64,000 nt of DNA, taken from NCBI GenBank assembly GCA_020881915.1, contig JAJFPB010000011.1, forward strand, positions 2,106,086-2,170,085, read 5' to 3'. Position numbers and translations under genes: made by a program. The stretch comes from Paramyrothecium sp. XJ0827 (taxonomy: Eukaryota; Ascomycota; Sordariomycetes; Hypocreales; Stachybotryaceae). Below the pieces are notes generated by a model. That model had not been told where the DNA came from, searched no databases, and saw nothing but the letters and a program-made list of their open reading frames with translations. Shown here piece after piece: positions 32,095 to 42,035 of the stretch. Within the stretch, counting starts at the first letter, position 1, and each line of letters starts with the position of its first letter.

Positions 32095-34304
32095 ATGTAC
32101 GCCGCTTCCTACGATACCTCAATGCCTGACACAAGATCGAAAAGTCAGCGGCAGAGCCGTCGGGGCCGGGCCCGGCATGACGATGCCGCTGCTGCCTCTG
32201 CTGAAGCTATTTCCAACGGACCAAGGCGAGGGCCGCCACGCCGGGCCCGGCAGCAAGCTGTTGCTGCCGCTGCTGCCGTTGAAGCTGCTGACGATGTTGA
32301 AGCTGCTGACGATGTTGAAGCTGCTGACGATATTGAAGCTGCTGACGATATTGAAGCTGCTGATGATATTGAAGCTGCTGACGATATTGAAGCTGCTGAC
32401 GAAGGTGGTGTTGAGCTTCCAATTACGATGAACAAGAGCCGGCCGGAACAAGCCCACGATAGCACACAAAGACCGGAAATTGACCCCTGGACGCTGTAGG
32501 CACCGAATTCGAGCCTTTCCAAGTCCCTGAACGCCCCTTCCAAGTCCGACAGCTCCCTGAGACCCCGTTGAAGCTATTCCAGCATTTCCTACCTATTTGG
32601 CTCGTTGCAAAATGGGTCAAATATACCAATAATGATCGGACCGCTGCTGATCCTAATGATCCGGCCTTGAAGAAATCTAGCCGTCAGAGACGGTGGAAAC
32701 CGACCTCCGTTCAAGAGATATATATATGGATAGCTATGACTATCTATATGGACAGACACCCAGAAAACAGCTCTCCAGCTATTGGAAGGAGCCAAAAGGC
32801 GGCAGCAATATCTCCCCACCGAATATCACGATATATGTCATATGATCGGTTTATCCTACTGAAAAACCGGCTTCGAATTCATGATCCAGATAACATAGAA
32901 ATAGGGTGCCGGGCCCGTACAATAAGGTCAACGAATGGGCCCTTGTCCTGATGGAAGCCGCCCTCAGCATCGTCATCGTCGGCAGCATCATTGGCGTCGA
33001 TGAAGCTATGCAGGGCTTCCAAGGGAGGTCCAGCCAGACTGTGACGATTAAGACGAAGCCCACGCCCACAGGGCTCAAGATCTGGGTCCTAGCTGTCAAG
33101 GGATATATATTACAGTGGATTTGGCATAGGCCCGGCACCCAATACGGGCCGTCGGCATCGAGGCCCGTAAGGGCCCGAAGGTCAAGCTATTAGACAGATC
33201 ATCAAACAAGCCGCCGGCTTTGAACCCTACCCAAGCTGTCGTTGTTGCCCTAGTAAATCGGCTACCTAGGGAGACGTACCATATCTATATAGATAACCTT
33301 TTCTCGTCCCCGGACCTATTCAAAGCTCTGAGGCAGCTGGGGATAGGGGCCACCGGCACATGCCGTACGAACTGTGGGATCTATCGTGAGATAGTCAAAT
33401 TCAAGGACAACGATAGAAAAGGACAACAGATGTGGCCTTGGGGCCGGCTCGAGAGCTGGCCCACGCCGGATAATAAGGTAGGAAGCCCTAGGAAGCCGGG
33501 CCCTAGGGAAATGCATTACTGACCGTCTTCCAGGTCAACCAAATCGCATGGAAGGACAATGCCTTAGTGTTGTTTCTGACCACTGTTTATGACGGCTCTG
33601 AAACCGCTGTCTGCCTTAGAAAACGCCCTAAAGGTGGGCAGCCATATTCACGCCCAATTCAACAGTTTTTCGGTGACGAGGGCATCAAGGAAGTATCCGT
33701 GCCGTTGATAGCTGCTGACTATAATTTATATATGAATGCAGTAGATAGAGGTGATCATCTTCGAGCAAATATGAAGACAAAGCATCGTCAGAGACGGGGC
33801 CCTGCCCGGGCTCTTGCTTGGTCCTTTTTGCTTAAGACAGCTATTTGTAATAGCTTCATTTTACAACGGGACGGGCAGCCGGCCTTTGAGCCCTCTAAGA
33901 CACTTAGTGAGTGGCAGGACCGGATTTCTGACGCCCTATGTGAGTATTACTATGATAGCTATCGTCAGACAGCTCCATCAAGGAAACGCTATCGAGCTGG
34001 GGACGAATTTACGCCTGTCTGGCAGCATAATTTTGGTCCCAGAGGAAAAAGGGATCGTTGCAAGGGCTGTCAAGGCATTCGAATTTCCCCTCGAACACAG
34101 AGCTTTCAAAATGCTAGAAAACGCCGGGCCCTGGAGCCGTTAGATGTAAATAGCTTCAACAGGCCGGGCCCTGACGATATCGTTGAGCCGGAGCCACCGG
34201 AGGGCTTGAATATCAAGCAGACGGAAGATGGTTGTCTGACATGCGATGTACCCCTATGTGACGAAGGAAAATGCTGGTACATCTACCATCAGCCAATTTA
34301 CTAG
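32095..34304 (+). pseudogene. piggyBac-family transposase, frameshifted
   Basis: Segments in order: 32095-32499 (basic N-terminus plus an EAADD[VI] repeat), 32500-32900 (WLVAKWV..; RYMSYDRFILLKNRLRIHD), 32900-33140 (first catalytic Asp in IGVDEAMQGFQGR), 33140-33477 (second Asp in YIDNLFSSPDL, then ATGTCRTN), and, after a 56-nt intron at 33478-33533 (CTGAC branch), 33534-34304 (third Asp in NAVDRGDHLRANM). A C-terminal Cys-rich region follows (RCKGCQG, CLTCDVPLC). The DDD triad is present. Frameshifts are needed near 32500, 32900 and 33140, so no full-length transposase can be made. If these are sequencing indels, the gene could be intact. Confidence 0.85.
32281..32406 (+). repeat. 18-bp tandem repeat, 7 units
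   Basis: The unit gaagctgctgacgatatt (with gatgtt variants) is repeated seven times and encodes the hexapeptide EAADD[VI] in the transposase N-terminal region. The last unit is degenerate. Confidence 0.9.
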
Positions 34305-34357
34305 AGCTTCGATGTATCTAGATTTTACCCGGTTCCAATTGGTCAAGATCCCAGTCC

Positions 34358-34393
34358 GTTACAACATCTGAGGCTTCGCGCAGTCAAGGGGAT
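34358..34393 (+). repeat. Right terminal inverted repeat of the piggyBac-like element
   Basis: Reverse complement of 31987-32022 with one mismatch. The flank after it reads agaattagcc, where the host frame resumes. Confidence 0.9.
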
Positions 34394-34499
34394 AGAATTA
34401 GCCACTCGTTATTTAATTGCTTTCGTGGAGAGATTTTCCGATCCTGAATTCCATAAAATAATGTCCCTTGATATGGCAAGAAGAGTAAAAGGACTATGA

Positions 34500-35208
34500 A
34501 ATACGGTGTCATGCCTATATAATTTCATGATAGTCCAACTGTACAGTTTTCATAACAATAAGAAATACAAAAGTCTCAGCTCCAAGGCAAGCATCAGTTA
34601 TATACCATTGGGACAGAGTAACTCGGCAAGTAAGCTGTAGTAAGGAAAAGTCAGAAGGAATAGATACCTTTATCAGCTCCAGCGTTAGCGCAACTTGTTA
34701 ATTGATTCGCGGTGCATATAAGTTGCGAAGGCAAAGCTGCGGCTGGCCGGTCCCGGCGGTTCAAAGCAGCCCCTGGTTTTTGGGCCCCACGCAACTCGAA
34801 AGCTACGCCTCTATTGCTTCTGTGACCCACTACAAACGCGACCATTATACGAAACTCTTTCTCTCCATGGGGACCAGCGAAGGGCGCCCAAATTGCTCCA
34901 CTGACAGACGGTGAGTCTACCGACGCGAGCTAGAGCAGGCGAACAAGGGCTCCGTTATCTCCCTGAAACAAATGCACGCCATGCATGCTCAGCATGTGAT
35001 AATCTGGAACGTACAACTGGCTTTGCATCTACAATTGCAACATTTATATTGGATACAGGGCAGTAAATTAAAATAGTTGTGCCTCTAGTATGGAGCATGG
35101 GTCAAGGGAAGCAGTACTAGTACCGGTATAGCCTCGGACTGGTACATTAGTTCTTTAATAGAAGATGAAAGCGCCGCAGTTCATTCACATTTTACAATTA
35201 CCGGTACA
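34500..35208. other. Intergenic, no supportable gene
   Basis: Short frames only. The right part should be the promoter and leader of the LPMO gene. Confidence 0.5.
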
Positions 35209-36237
35209 ATGCGACTTGTTCATTTACTGTGTGGCATAGTAGCTTCATGCGGAGCACACATAGTGATGAACCGACCTGTTCCTTATGGTCACTTTCGTGA
35301 GAATCAGGGTCCGCTGCTGGCGAATGGGAACGATTTTCCATGCAAGTCAACTCAGGTCGTGTTCACGCTTGAAAGTCCACCAAACGTCTACATGCTTGGA
35401 TCCACTAATACCCTTAGCTTCACCGGCTCAGCCGTACATGGTGGTGGTTCATGTCAAGTTTCCATGACTTATGACAGGGAACCAAACAGAGAATCTATTT
35501 GGAAAGTCCTGACCTCGATCGAAGGTGGATGCCCAGCTCAAGGTCAGAATGACAATATGGATGGAGGAGCGGAGACGCCCAACCCATATGAATACCAGTT
35601 CCATATTCCCAGGAACATTCCTGCCGGAAACGGCACCATCGCTTGGACCTGGTTTAATAAAATAGGATATCGCGAGATGTACATGAATTGCGGTCCTCTT
35701 ACTCTGACTGGTGAAGGAGGTTCCTATGAGAACTTTGAGCAGTTACCAGATATGTTTACTGCTAATATCGACAACGATTGCCACGTTCCTGAGAACGCAG
35801 ACGTCATATTTCCACGGCCAGGTAAAGATCTCGTACGCTTGAATGGCGCTACGGATGCGTTCATGCCTCCCATCGGTACAGGCTGCGTCGTCGTGGACGA
35901 CCCCCCCAGAATCAGCGCTAACTCAGGTCATAAGCCTGTCACCTTAACCGCGACCAGTTTCAGTGAGTCGCCGACTACAACCCATGAGTCTATACAAAGC
36001 CCTCTCCTGCCGCAGGTTTCTCAACCACCGACCATTTATTTCAAGAACACAGAACACGGAGTTTCATGCGATAATGAAGGCGTATGGAGATGTATAGATG
36101 GTAAGGAGTTTCAGCGCTGTGTACACGGGACCTGGTCCCAGAAACAGAGACTTGCTGCTGGAACTTTCTGTGAGCCAGATGAGTCCCCCGGTTCTAGTTT
36201 TGAACGCAGTTCAGTGCTTCCGCGTGTATGTACGTAA
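35209..36237 (+). CDS. Secreted lytic polysaccharide monooxygenase, AA11-like, with C-terminal Cys-rich module
   Basis: An intronless ATG frame of 342 aa. A short signal peptide (residues 1-16, ending SCGA) is followed by His17, which becomes the mature N-terminus (HIVMNRPVPYG), and His77 (SAVHGGG) follows. These two would make the copper histidine brace. TIAWTWFNKIGYREMYMNC and the spaced Cys fit AA11 enzymes, which oxidatively cleave chitin. After a Ser/Thr/Pro linker (about residues 235-280) there is a C-terminal Cys-rich module (CDNEGVWRCIDGKEFQRC, GTWSQKQRLAAGTFC) of the kind often attached to AA11 (X278-like) and probably carbohydrate-binding. It acts outside the cell, likely on chitin of the own wall, insects or other fungi. 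Other AA families are less likely given the PVPYG start. Confidence 0.85.
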   Translation: MRLVHLLCGIVASCGAHIVMNRPVPYGHFRENQGPLLANGNDFPCKSTQVVFTLESPPNVYMLGSTNTLSFTGSAVHGGGSCQVSMTYDREPNRESIWKVLTSIEGGCPAQGQNDNMDGGAETPNPYEYQFHIPRNIPAGNGTIAWTWFNKIGYREMYMNCGPLTLTGEGGSYENFEQLPDMFTANIDNDCHVPENADVIFPRPGKDLVRLNGATDAFMPPIGTGCVVVDDPPRISANSGHKPVTLTATSFSESPTTTHESIQSPLLPQVSQPPTIYFKNTEHGVSCDNEGVWRCIDGKEFQRCVHGTWSQKQRLAAGTFCEPDESPGSSFERSSVLPRVCT

Positions 36238-36980
36238 TCTTGCTGGATGAATCATAACTCATTCCTCCGTAGCAAGGAAGGAACAGCCTTCTACAAAAGT
36301 ATGCAACGTTGAAGTGTAGAGGAGATAAGTAAATCAACCAAAGCGCTGTGTCCGGTTAGAGGAGGACTGGGACTCATAAAAAGCACAGCACTGCCCCCTG
36401 GCGTCTGCTTACATACGCAAAACATCGCCGTGAACTGCCGTCGTTCCAATCTACAAAGCCAGGGGCAATGATGGTGAATGCGCAAGTAATTATGGGCTCC
36501 GCTGCCTAGGTTAGAGGCTCGGCTGTACGTCTTCTGGGAAGTGACCAACGTGGCACCATGTATAGCAGCCACTTGAATATGTAAACCCATCCTTGCAGTA
36601 GGGATCTCCTCGCGAGCAATATACCGGTACCCATTTTGCATAGAAACAGACTACGTTACAGTAGCTACTCTAGCTTACGTTGTGGGTTCGGTGTCTCGGC
36701 GGGGGCCTGGGAGCGAATCGCGTGCTGGTTATGGAACTCTCCCGGTTAGATTCCAAGGTACTCGTACGAATCACGAAGGCATGGCACAGGTGTATGACGG
36801 AGAATGTTCTTTACAAAGTAAGGCCTGACAAACAATTGTCGGAGATGAATCCTAGATCCAGTCGCCCCTTTCGATAGATTTCCTTTTTGCGAAGCGTAGT
36901 TTCACTTTGAAATGAACCATCAATAAGGATATAAGCATTCAACCTGTCGGTCTTATTACCATGAAGCTCGTACACTCGGT
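36238..36980. other. Intergenic, no supportable gene
   Basis: Between the LPMO and cyclin genes. Short frames only. Confidence 0.5.
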
Positions 36981-37955
36981 ATGGATTTCTTTTATTCCCA
37001 TGTTGACGAGCCTGGCAATGCCCTATTCCAATCAAGCAAACTTTGCGACGCAGCCGAATGGATCGCAGCATATAGACAGGAGATCATCGGCGACGAGCTG
37101 GCGCGACTCACTGGGCGGGAGTATCTTGCGGATATCATGAAGCATATACAACACATGGAGGTACGTTCGATCTTGACGGTGAGGGTCCGGGCTGATGGGC
37201 TTACGATGGGAACAGAACGAAACTCTTCCAAACGTCCTACTCATTAACCAACAGCCCGAGATCGAGTGGTCCATGAGACCCAAGCTGATCGACTTCCTCG
37301 TCGAAGCCCACTCTGCCTTCAGCCTTCGTCCCGAGACGCTTTTCCTGGCACTCAACCTGCTGGACAGATACTGCTCCAAGCGTATCGTGAAGAAATCACA
37401 CTATCAGCTTGTGGGCTCCATTGCTCTGCTAATCGCCGCCAAGTACAGCGATCGAAAGGGCCGGGTACCCCGAGCACGTGAGCTTTGCAGCATGTGCTGC
37501 GGCCTCTATGACGTAAGAATGTTTACGGGAATGGAGATATGTATGCTGGACACACTCGACTGGACCATTGGTCACCCTACTGTCGACTTCTTCCTGCGGC
37601 TCATGAGTATGTGGGACGGTGACGGTCAAGAGGTGGAACACGTCTCTCTGTACATTTGCCAAATTGCATCTTACCGTCAGGGGTTCGTCTCGTGTAGGCC
37701 CTCGATAATGGCGAAGTCCTCACTGGTGCTAGCGCGGATTATCCTCGGTCGACCTAATCCGAACTATGGCTCCTGGACTTCTGCAGAAAACATCACTCTG
37801 TTTGCCCTGTGGCAACATCTCACTCAACCGTCATCTATACTCGCCTGCAAGTATGCTTCCCCAGAATTGTCGGAGGCATCCTGCGTGGTAGCTAGGTTCG
37901 CGGCCCACCAAGGATCTTACGCGGCGAGCCTGGGACTTGCCCCCATTCCCACCCT

Positions 37956-37969
37956 CCCGGGCTACTCGA
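37956..37969. repeat. Left target-site duplication of the LINE
   Basis: cccgggctactcga, identical to 43664-43677. Confidence 0.95.
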
Positions 37970-38280
37970 TAGATAGATAGATAGATAGAGTTTATTACGC
38001 CCGGGAGAACGAATCTCATAGGGCCAGTAGGTACGCTAAGCTATTTACGATTCCTCCGCATTGATCCGGTCTACACAAAGGAAAGCCCCACTTCTCTTCT
38101 TAAGTCTTTTCCGTTCAAGCCTCGCTTGACTCTGCTTGACAGGCCTGCTTGAAGGCCGACTTCTCCAAGTGTTCAGCATCCTATCTTCAGCAGCTGAAGC
38201 ATGGTCTGTCAACTTGAGGCTGTTCGATGTTAGTAGTCAACTGTGATGTTAATGTTTTAATATGTTCTGTTTTCCCTTTC

Positions 38281-41265
38281 TCAATTCAGTCGTCCCGTCG
38301 CCATCGCAAACTTGACTGTCGCTCGCACCGCCTCCAGGTTAGGTGCCCATTTGGGTCCATCTGACGCCGGCTTTCCACCCAGGAAGAAGGAAAGGTTTCC
38401 CATCATGCTTTGTCCAGCTTGTCGCATGTTTCCCCGCTCCGTATCCCACCTTGTGCATCGGAACAGGAAATGCTCCATCGTCTCTGGTGCGCGTCCGCAC
38501 TCACACATGTCCGACCCTGCGGCCCCTATCTTGCTCAGGTAACTGTTGATCCTCGCCATTCCCGTACGAAGCTGCGACAGCACGTCGGCTTCTCGCCTCT
38601 TCAAGCTATCGTACAGCGCTTTCGTGTGCTTGCCCGGCAGGGCTCGGTCGATCCGCTTGGAGTAGCCGCCCACTTTGTCGGGTAGTCTCCGTTGCTGGCG
38701 TAGCCGCGCTGCCACTAGCCTGGTCCGGGTAGAGCGAGCCTGGTATGGCAGCACTTGCAGTGTGCATTCTGCTCTGGTTGCTCTCTGGGCTTGTCTTTTT
38801 GCTTCGCGGCCCATGATGAGGTCGTCGTCTCGGGATGGTACCCATATCATTTTGACCCTGTTGTTTCCCTTTCTCAGTCGCTCGACGTGCTCATAGATCT
38901 GACGGATGGTGACCTGGCCAGACTGCTGTCGCGGCCGTGCGATCGCTTTGAGTGATGACTGGCTACTTGATAACACCGTAAGCTCTCGGCATTGCAGACC
39001 ATCGGGCATGCATCGCAATGCCATCGCTATCGCCTCTAGCTCGGCCGTGTATGGGTTCTGGTCGTCTCGCGGCCCGAGGGTGACCGAATATCTGGCCACC
39101 ATCTTGTCTGCCTGGCCAGATGATCTGTATGCTACGATGCCGCCTATACCTACAAGCCCTTCTCTGTCAGAAGCACTGGTTGCGATCACAATATCGTTGG
39201 CATCTTTGGCTGCTGTTATCGTTGCTTCCCGATCGGCTTCGCATACCAGCGATACACGGTTGTGCCACGGTGGTACCGTATAAGCTTGGATCGTCTCCAT
39301 CCGCTCGATACCGCTCCCCTCGTGAGCAAGTGCCAGTCTCTTCAACGGTGACATGTATCTTTGGCTCGTTGACACCTTGAGGGTTTTGAGCGGATGTGTC
39401 TTTGGCAGGGTCTTGATGTTGATGTATGATCTCATGCCTGCCTGAGCATGCCTCTCGTCTACCGTCTGGAGGCTGGCCTCCGCTTCGGCCACTGCCGTCG
39501 ACACTGTCCGAAAGGCGCCCGTGATGGCCCGCGCCCCCATCTTCTGAGCCCTATTGAACCAGGTCAGTTCTCTTTCACCTCGTGCATGCGACCACACGAC
39601 AGAGGCATAGTCCATGGCCGGCGCCACGGTTGCCACGAAGAGCTGCCTGGCCGTACGTGGGGATAGCATCTTTAGTCTCCTCAGACACATGGCTGCCGTG
39701 AGACCTTTGGTGGCCGCCTCGGCCATGTGCTTCTTGAACCTGAGCTTCGCGTCCATGACCACTCCCAAGATCTTGGCCTTCTGCTTCGGCTTGACCACTT
39801 CTCCCTTGATCGTGAACGGGATGCGGCTGGTGCGTTCGATGACGCGCGTAAAGTGGACGATGGTCGTCTTGTCGCACTCAAATGTCGCCCCGCTGCACCT
39901 CTCCCACGCCAGTGCGCGGTCGATGAGGGCCTGTATGCCGTCTCTGTTCTCTTCCGCCGTCGGACCTGTGACCCAGGCTGAGTAGTCATCAACGAACGCC
40001 ATCGAGCCTCCCTTTGAGTCTATCCTGCTTTGCACCAGGTCTGCATTGAAGAAGAGGAAGAGCACCGGCGAAAGCGGCGACCCTTGCGGAAGGCCAGCCT
40101 GCGGCAGCTCCCGTAGCGCAGACGTGTAGCCGTTTACCGTGATCGTCGCTGTGCGGCTCGAGCAGAAAGCATCAATCCACCTGACCAGCCTCTTGGGTAT
40201 ACCCCGCGCTTCCAGCCTTTGCAGCAGCCTATCCTTGAACACACCGTTGTAGGCACCCTTAACGTCGAAGCTAACCAGGCTGACCACTTTGCGGTTGCGC
40301 CATGCTTTGTAGACCTGTTCCTGGAAGAGCAGCAACGCCTGCTCTGCCGACCGCCGCTTTCTCGCCCCAAAGTGATTGGTAGGCAAGAGCCCGTACGTCT
40401 CGACGGCGTATGAGATGCGATCCGCCACTACTGCTTCCAGGATCTTGCCCAGCGTCGACAGCAGCGAGATCGGCCTCCACGCCTTTGCCTTCTTGTAGTC
40501 ATCTTTACCCGGCTTCTTGAGAGGGATGATCTTGGCGGTCCTCCACTGGTCTGGCAGTCGTCCTTCGCTCAATGATGTACGGAACAGGTGCAACACCCGC
40601 TCCTTCACCACCGACCACAGCTGCTTCCACACCATGGCCGGCAGCCCGTCTTGCCCGGGCGCCTTCCATGCCTTGGCTTCCATCACCTTCTCCTCCACCT
40701 CCTCCATCGTCAGGTTTGGCATGGCCACTTCTCTGCGCCGCGGTCGTGGCCCTTCATCCTCTATGTCTGCCGGTAACGGCGGGAAGAAGGTCCTAAGCAG
40801 TTCCTCCGCCTGTTCGAGTTTATCTTGCGTCGTCGTCCCGTCTGCTCGTTTCAACGGAGGCACTTTATCACCCTTCGTCTCGTCTCCGGGTTCGAGGTAC
40901 CTGGCGGCTTGCCAGATGTTGGTCCCGTCAGCGAGAAAGTCATCCCAATGTGCCTTCTTCTGCTTTCTGATGGCGTCATGATACTCTTTTGCTGCTTCTT
41001 TGGCTCGATCTTCTAGGCTGTCGATCCGTTGACCAGCTCGACGCCGGGCCCTCGCCAGATTCCTCCAGAACGTGTACGTTCTACGGAGCTTCGTGAGATC
41101 TGCCGTCCACCATCTCTTCGCGTATGGTGACGGCTTTGCTCTTGGTACCAGTTCATGGATCGCGTCGAGAACCACTTCCATCAACCTGTCCGTCTGTGTC
41201 TGGACGTCACCATCCCACGGGAGTAGTGTGAGCTTATCTTTCACCCTCTCCTGATTGCATTCCAC
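38281..41265 (-). CDS. LINE ORF2: reverse transcriptase, RNase H-like region, C-terminal finger
   Basis: A 994-codon open frame. The reverse transcriptase motifs are in order: WRPISLLSTLGKILE (about 263-277), FDVKGAYN (333-340), GLPQGSPLSP (391-400) and the catalytic box FVDD (424-427). An RNase H-like region lies at about 690-830, but its key acids are not where expected (see findings). The C-terminus has a CxC...H...C finger (CECGRAPETMEHFLFRC). The long uninterrupted frame suggests recent activity. It is out of frame with the endonuclease segment by one base near 41250; read together they would form one ORF2 protein. Confidence 0.9.
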   Translation of the reverse strand: MECNQERVKDKLTLLPWDGDVQTQTDRLMEVVLDAIHELVPRAKPSPYAKRWWTADLTKLRRTYTFWRNLARARRRAGQRIDSLEDRAKEAAKEYHDAIRKQKKAHWDDFLADGTNIWQAARYLEPGDETKGDKVPPLKRADGTTTQDKLEQAEELLRTFFPPLPADIEDEGPRPRRREVAMPNLTMEEVEEKVMEAKAWKAPGQDGLPAMVWKQLWSVVKERVLHLFRTSLSEGRLPDQWRTAKIIPLKKPGKDDYKKAKAWRPISLLSTLGKILEAVVADRISYAVETYGLLPTNHFGARKRRSAEQALLLFQEQVYKAWRNRKVVSLVSFDVKGAYNGVFKDRLLQRLEARGIPKRLVRWIDAFCSSRTATITVNGYTSALRELPQAGLPQGSPLSPVLFLFFNADLVQSRIDSKGGSMAFVDDYSAWVTGPTAEENRDGIQALIDRALAWERCSGATFECDKTTIVHFTRVIERTSRIPFTIKGEVVKPKQKAKILGVVMDAKLRFKKHMAEAATKGLTAAMCLRRLKMLSPRTARQLFVATVAPAMDYASVVWSHARGERELTWFNRAQKMGARAITGAFRTVSTAVAEAEASLQTVDERHAQAGMRSYINIKTLPKTHPLKTLKVSTSQRYMSPLKRLALAHEGSGIERMETIQAYTVPPWHNRVSLVCEADREATITAAKDANDIVIATSASDREGLVGIGGIVAYRSSGQADKMVARYSVTLGPRDDQNPYTAELEAIAMALRCMPDGLQCRELTVLSSSQSSLKAIARPRQQSGQVTIRQIYEHVERLRKGNNRVKMIWVPSRDDDLIMGREAKRQAQRATRAECTLQVLPYQARSTRTRLVAARLRQQRRLPDKVGGYSKRIDRALPGKHTKALYDSLKRREADVLSQLRTGMARINSYLSKIGAAGSDMCECGRAPETMEHFLFRCTRWDTERGNMRQAGQSMMGNLSFFLGGKPASDGPKWAPNLEAVRATVKFAMATGRLN

Positions 41266-42035
41266 GGTGCATTCTTGAACAGTAGCCTTGAGTCTGCCGT
41301 TCTCTCGGGCGTCGTGAGATCAAACTCCGTCTGGATGGCCCTATGGTCTGACCCGTGTTCAGTCGGGTATATACCACAATGGACCATCTCTTCTGCTAGC
41401 TCAGCTGACGCGAGCGTCAGGTCGATGGTGCTCTCGCCACCCGGTCCCTCCCAAGTCTTCGTTCCTCGTGGGAGAAGACTGAGCAGACCATGTTCGTCCA
41501 TGAGATCGATGATAGGCCCCGCTTCACCTTGCCTCCTGCCTGTTACCTCATCGCCTCCCCAAAGCTGGTCGTGACGGTTGAAGTCGCCGACCAGGACGAT
41601 GTCCGTTCTCTTCCCCGTGCTGCTTCGAAAGCTCGTGACGGTCGTGTGTAGCTGTCTTATGGCCGTGCGCAAAGCATCCTCATCTTTACCCGCCACATAT
41701 ACTGACACCACCAAGACCTCCCGGTCGGGCCACCGAAGGATGGCACCCGTGAGATCGGCCGACGGTATCGGCACCTGTTCCGCCTCCAGATCGCTGCGGA
41801 TCCAGAGCATGCTCCGGATCGGCCACTGCATCTCGTGTCTCTTTGTCGGTATATACTTGATCCAGTTTCTGTGACTGTCTGGTGTCGTCACCACCGATCC
41901 CTCAATGTTCAGCGCGTACGGTTCGGCGACCGCCAGCACTGCATAGTCCTGCAAGTCCCTATCGTTCATCATGCTTAGCTGCGTTACATCTCTCTTGTGT
42001 ACGTTAAGTTGGAAGATTCGTAGGTTAGTGCCCAT
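41241..42035 (-). pseudogene. LINE ORF2 5' part: AP-like endonuclease, frameshifted from RT
   Basis: ORF2 probably begins at the ATG at 42035 (MGTNLRIFQLNVHKRD). The endonuclease signature follows: LAVAEPYAL (catalytic Glu), VLVGDFNRHDQLWGG, STIDLTLAS and EHGSDHRAI (catalytic His). The frame ends KNAPWNAIRRG-stop, while the next frame carries on as ORF2 proper. One inserted or lost base near 41250 explains this. The ATG overlaps the ORF1 stop by 11 bases. Confidence 0.85.

Larger units (their letters stand above)
31987..34393 (+). mobile_element. piggyBac-like DNA transposon, 2.4 kb, with 36-bp inverted repeats
   Basis: The ends at 31987-32022 and 34358-34393 are inverted repeats of 36 bp with one mismatch (core ccccttgactgcgcgaagcc). 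Inside lies a transposase of the piggyBac family (DDE_Tnp_1_7 type), broken by frameshifts. The flanks are AT on both sides rather than the TTAA expected for piggyBac. The inserted unit interrupts a host reading frame that resumes beyond the right end. Confidence 0.85.
31618..34499 (+). pseudogene. Host gene for an acidic Asp/Ser-rich protein, split by a piggyBac-like element
   Basis: The left part (31618 to about 31988) encodes a Ser/Asp-rich protein with a 51-residue tandem duplication. At 31987-31989 the frame enters the terminal repeat of the transposon and stops at 32016 after ten foreign residues. Right of the element, from 34392, the same reading frame resumes: after Asp, an ATA codon and 34 more sense codons follow, ending at TGA 34497-34499 (ELATRYLIAFVERF, DPEFHKIMSLDMARRVKGL). 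With the element removed and the flanking AT counted once, the frame is continuous and gives about 158 aa. The C-terminal block is a well-formed amphipathic sequence, so this is unlikely to be chance. The function is unknown; the acidic repeats suggest a nuclear or basic-partner role. Confidence 0.75.

Noticed and set aside
38312..39985. Many plus-strand frames over the LINE
   Set aside because: They are antisense shadows of the 994-codon ORF2 frame.
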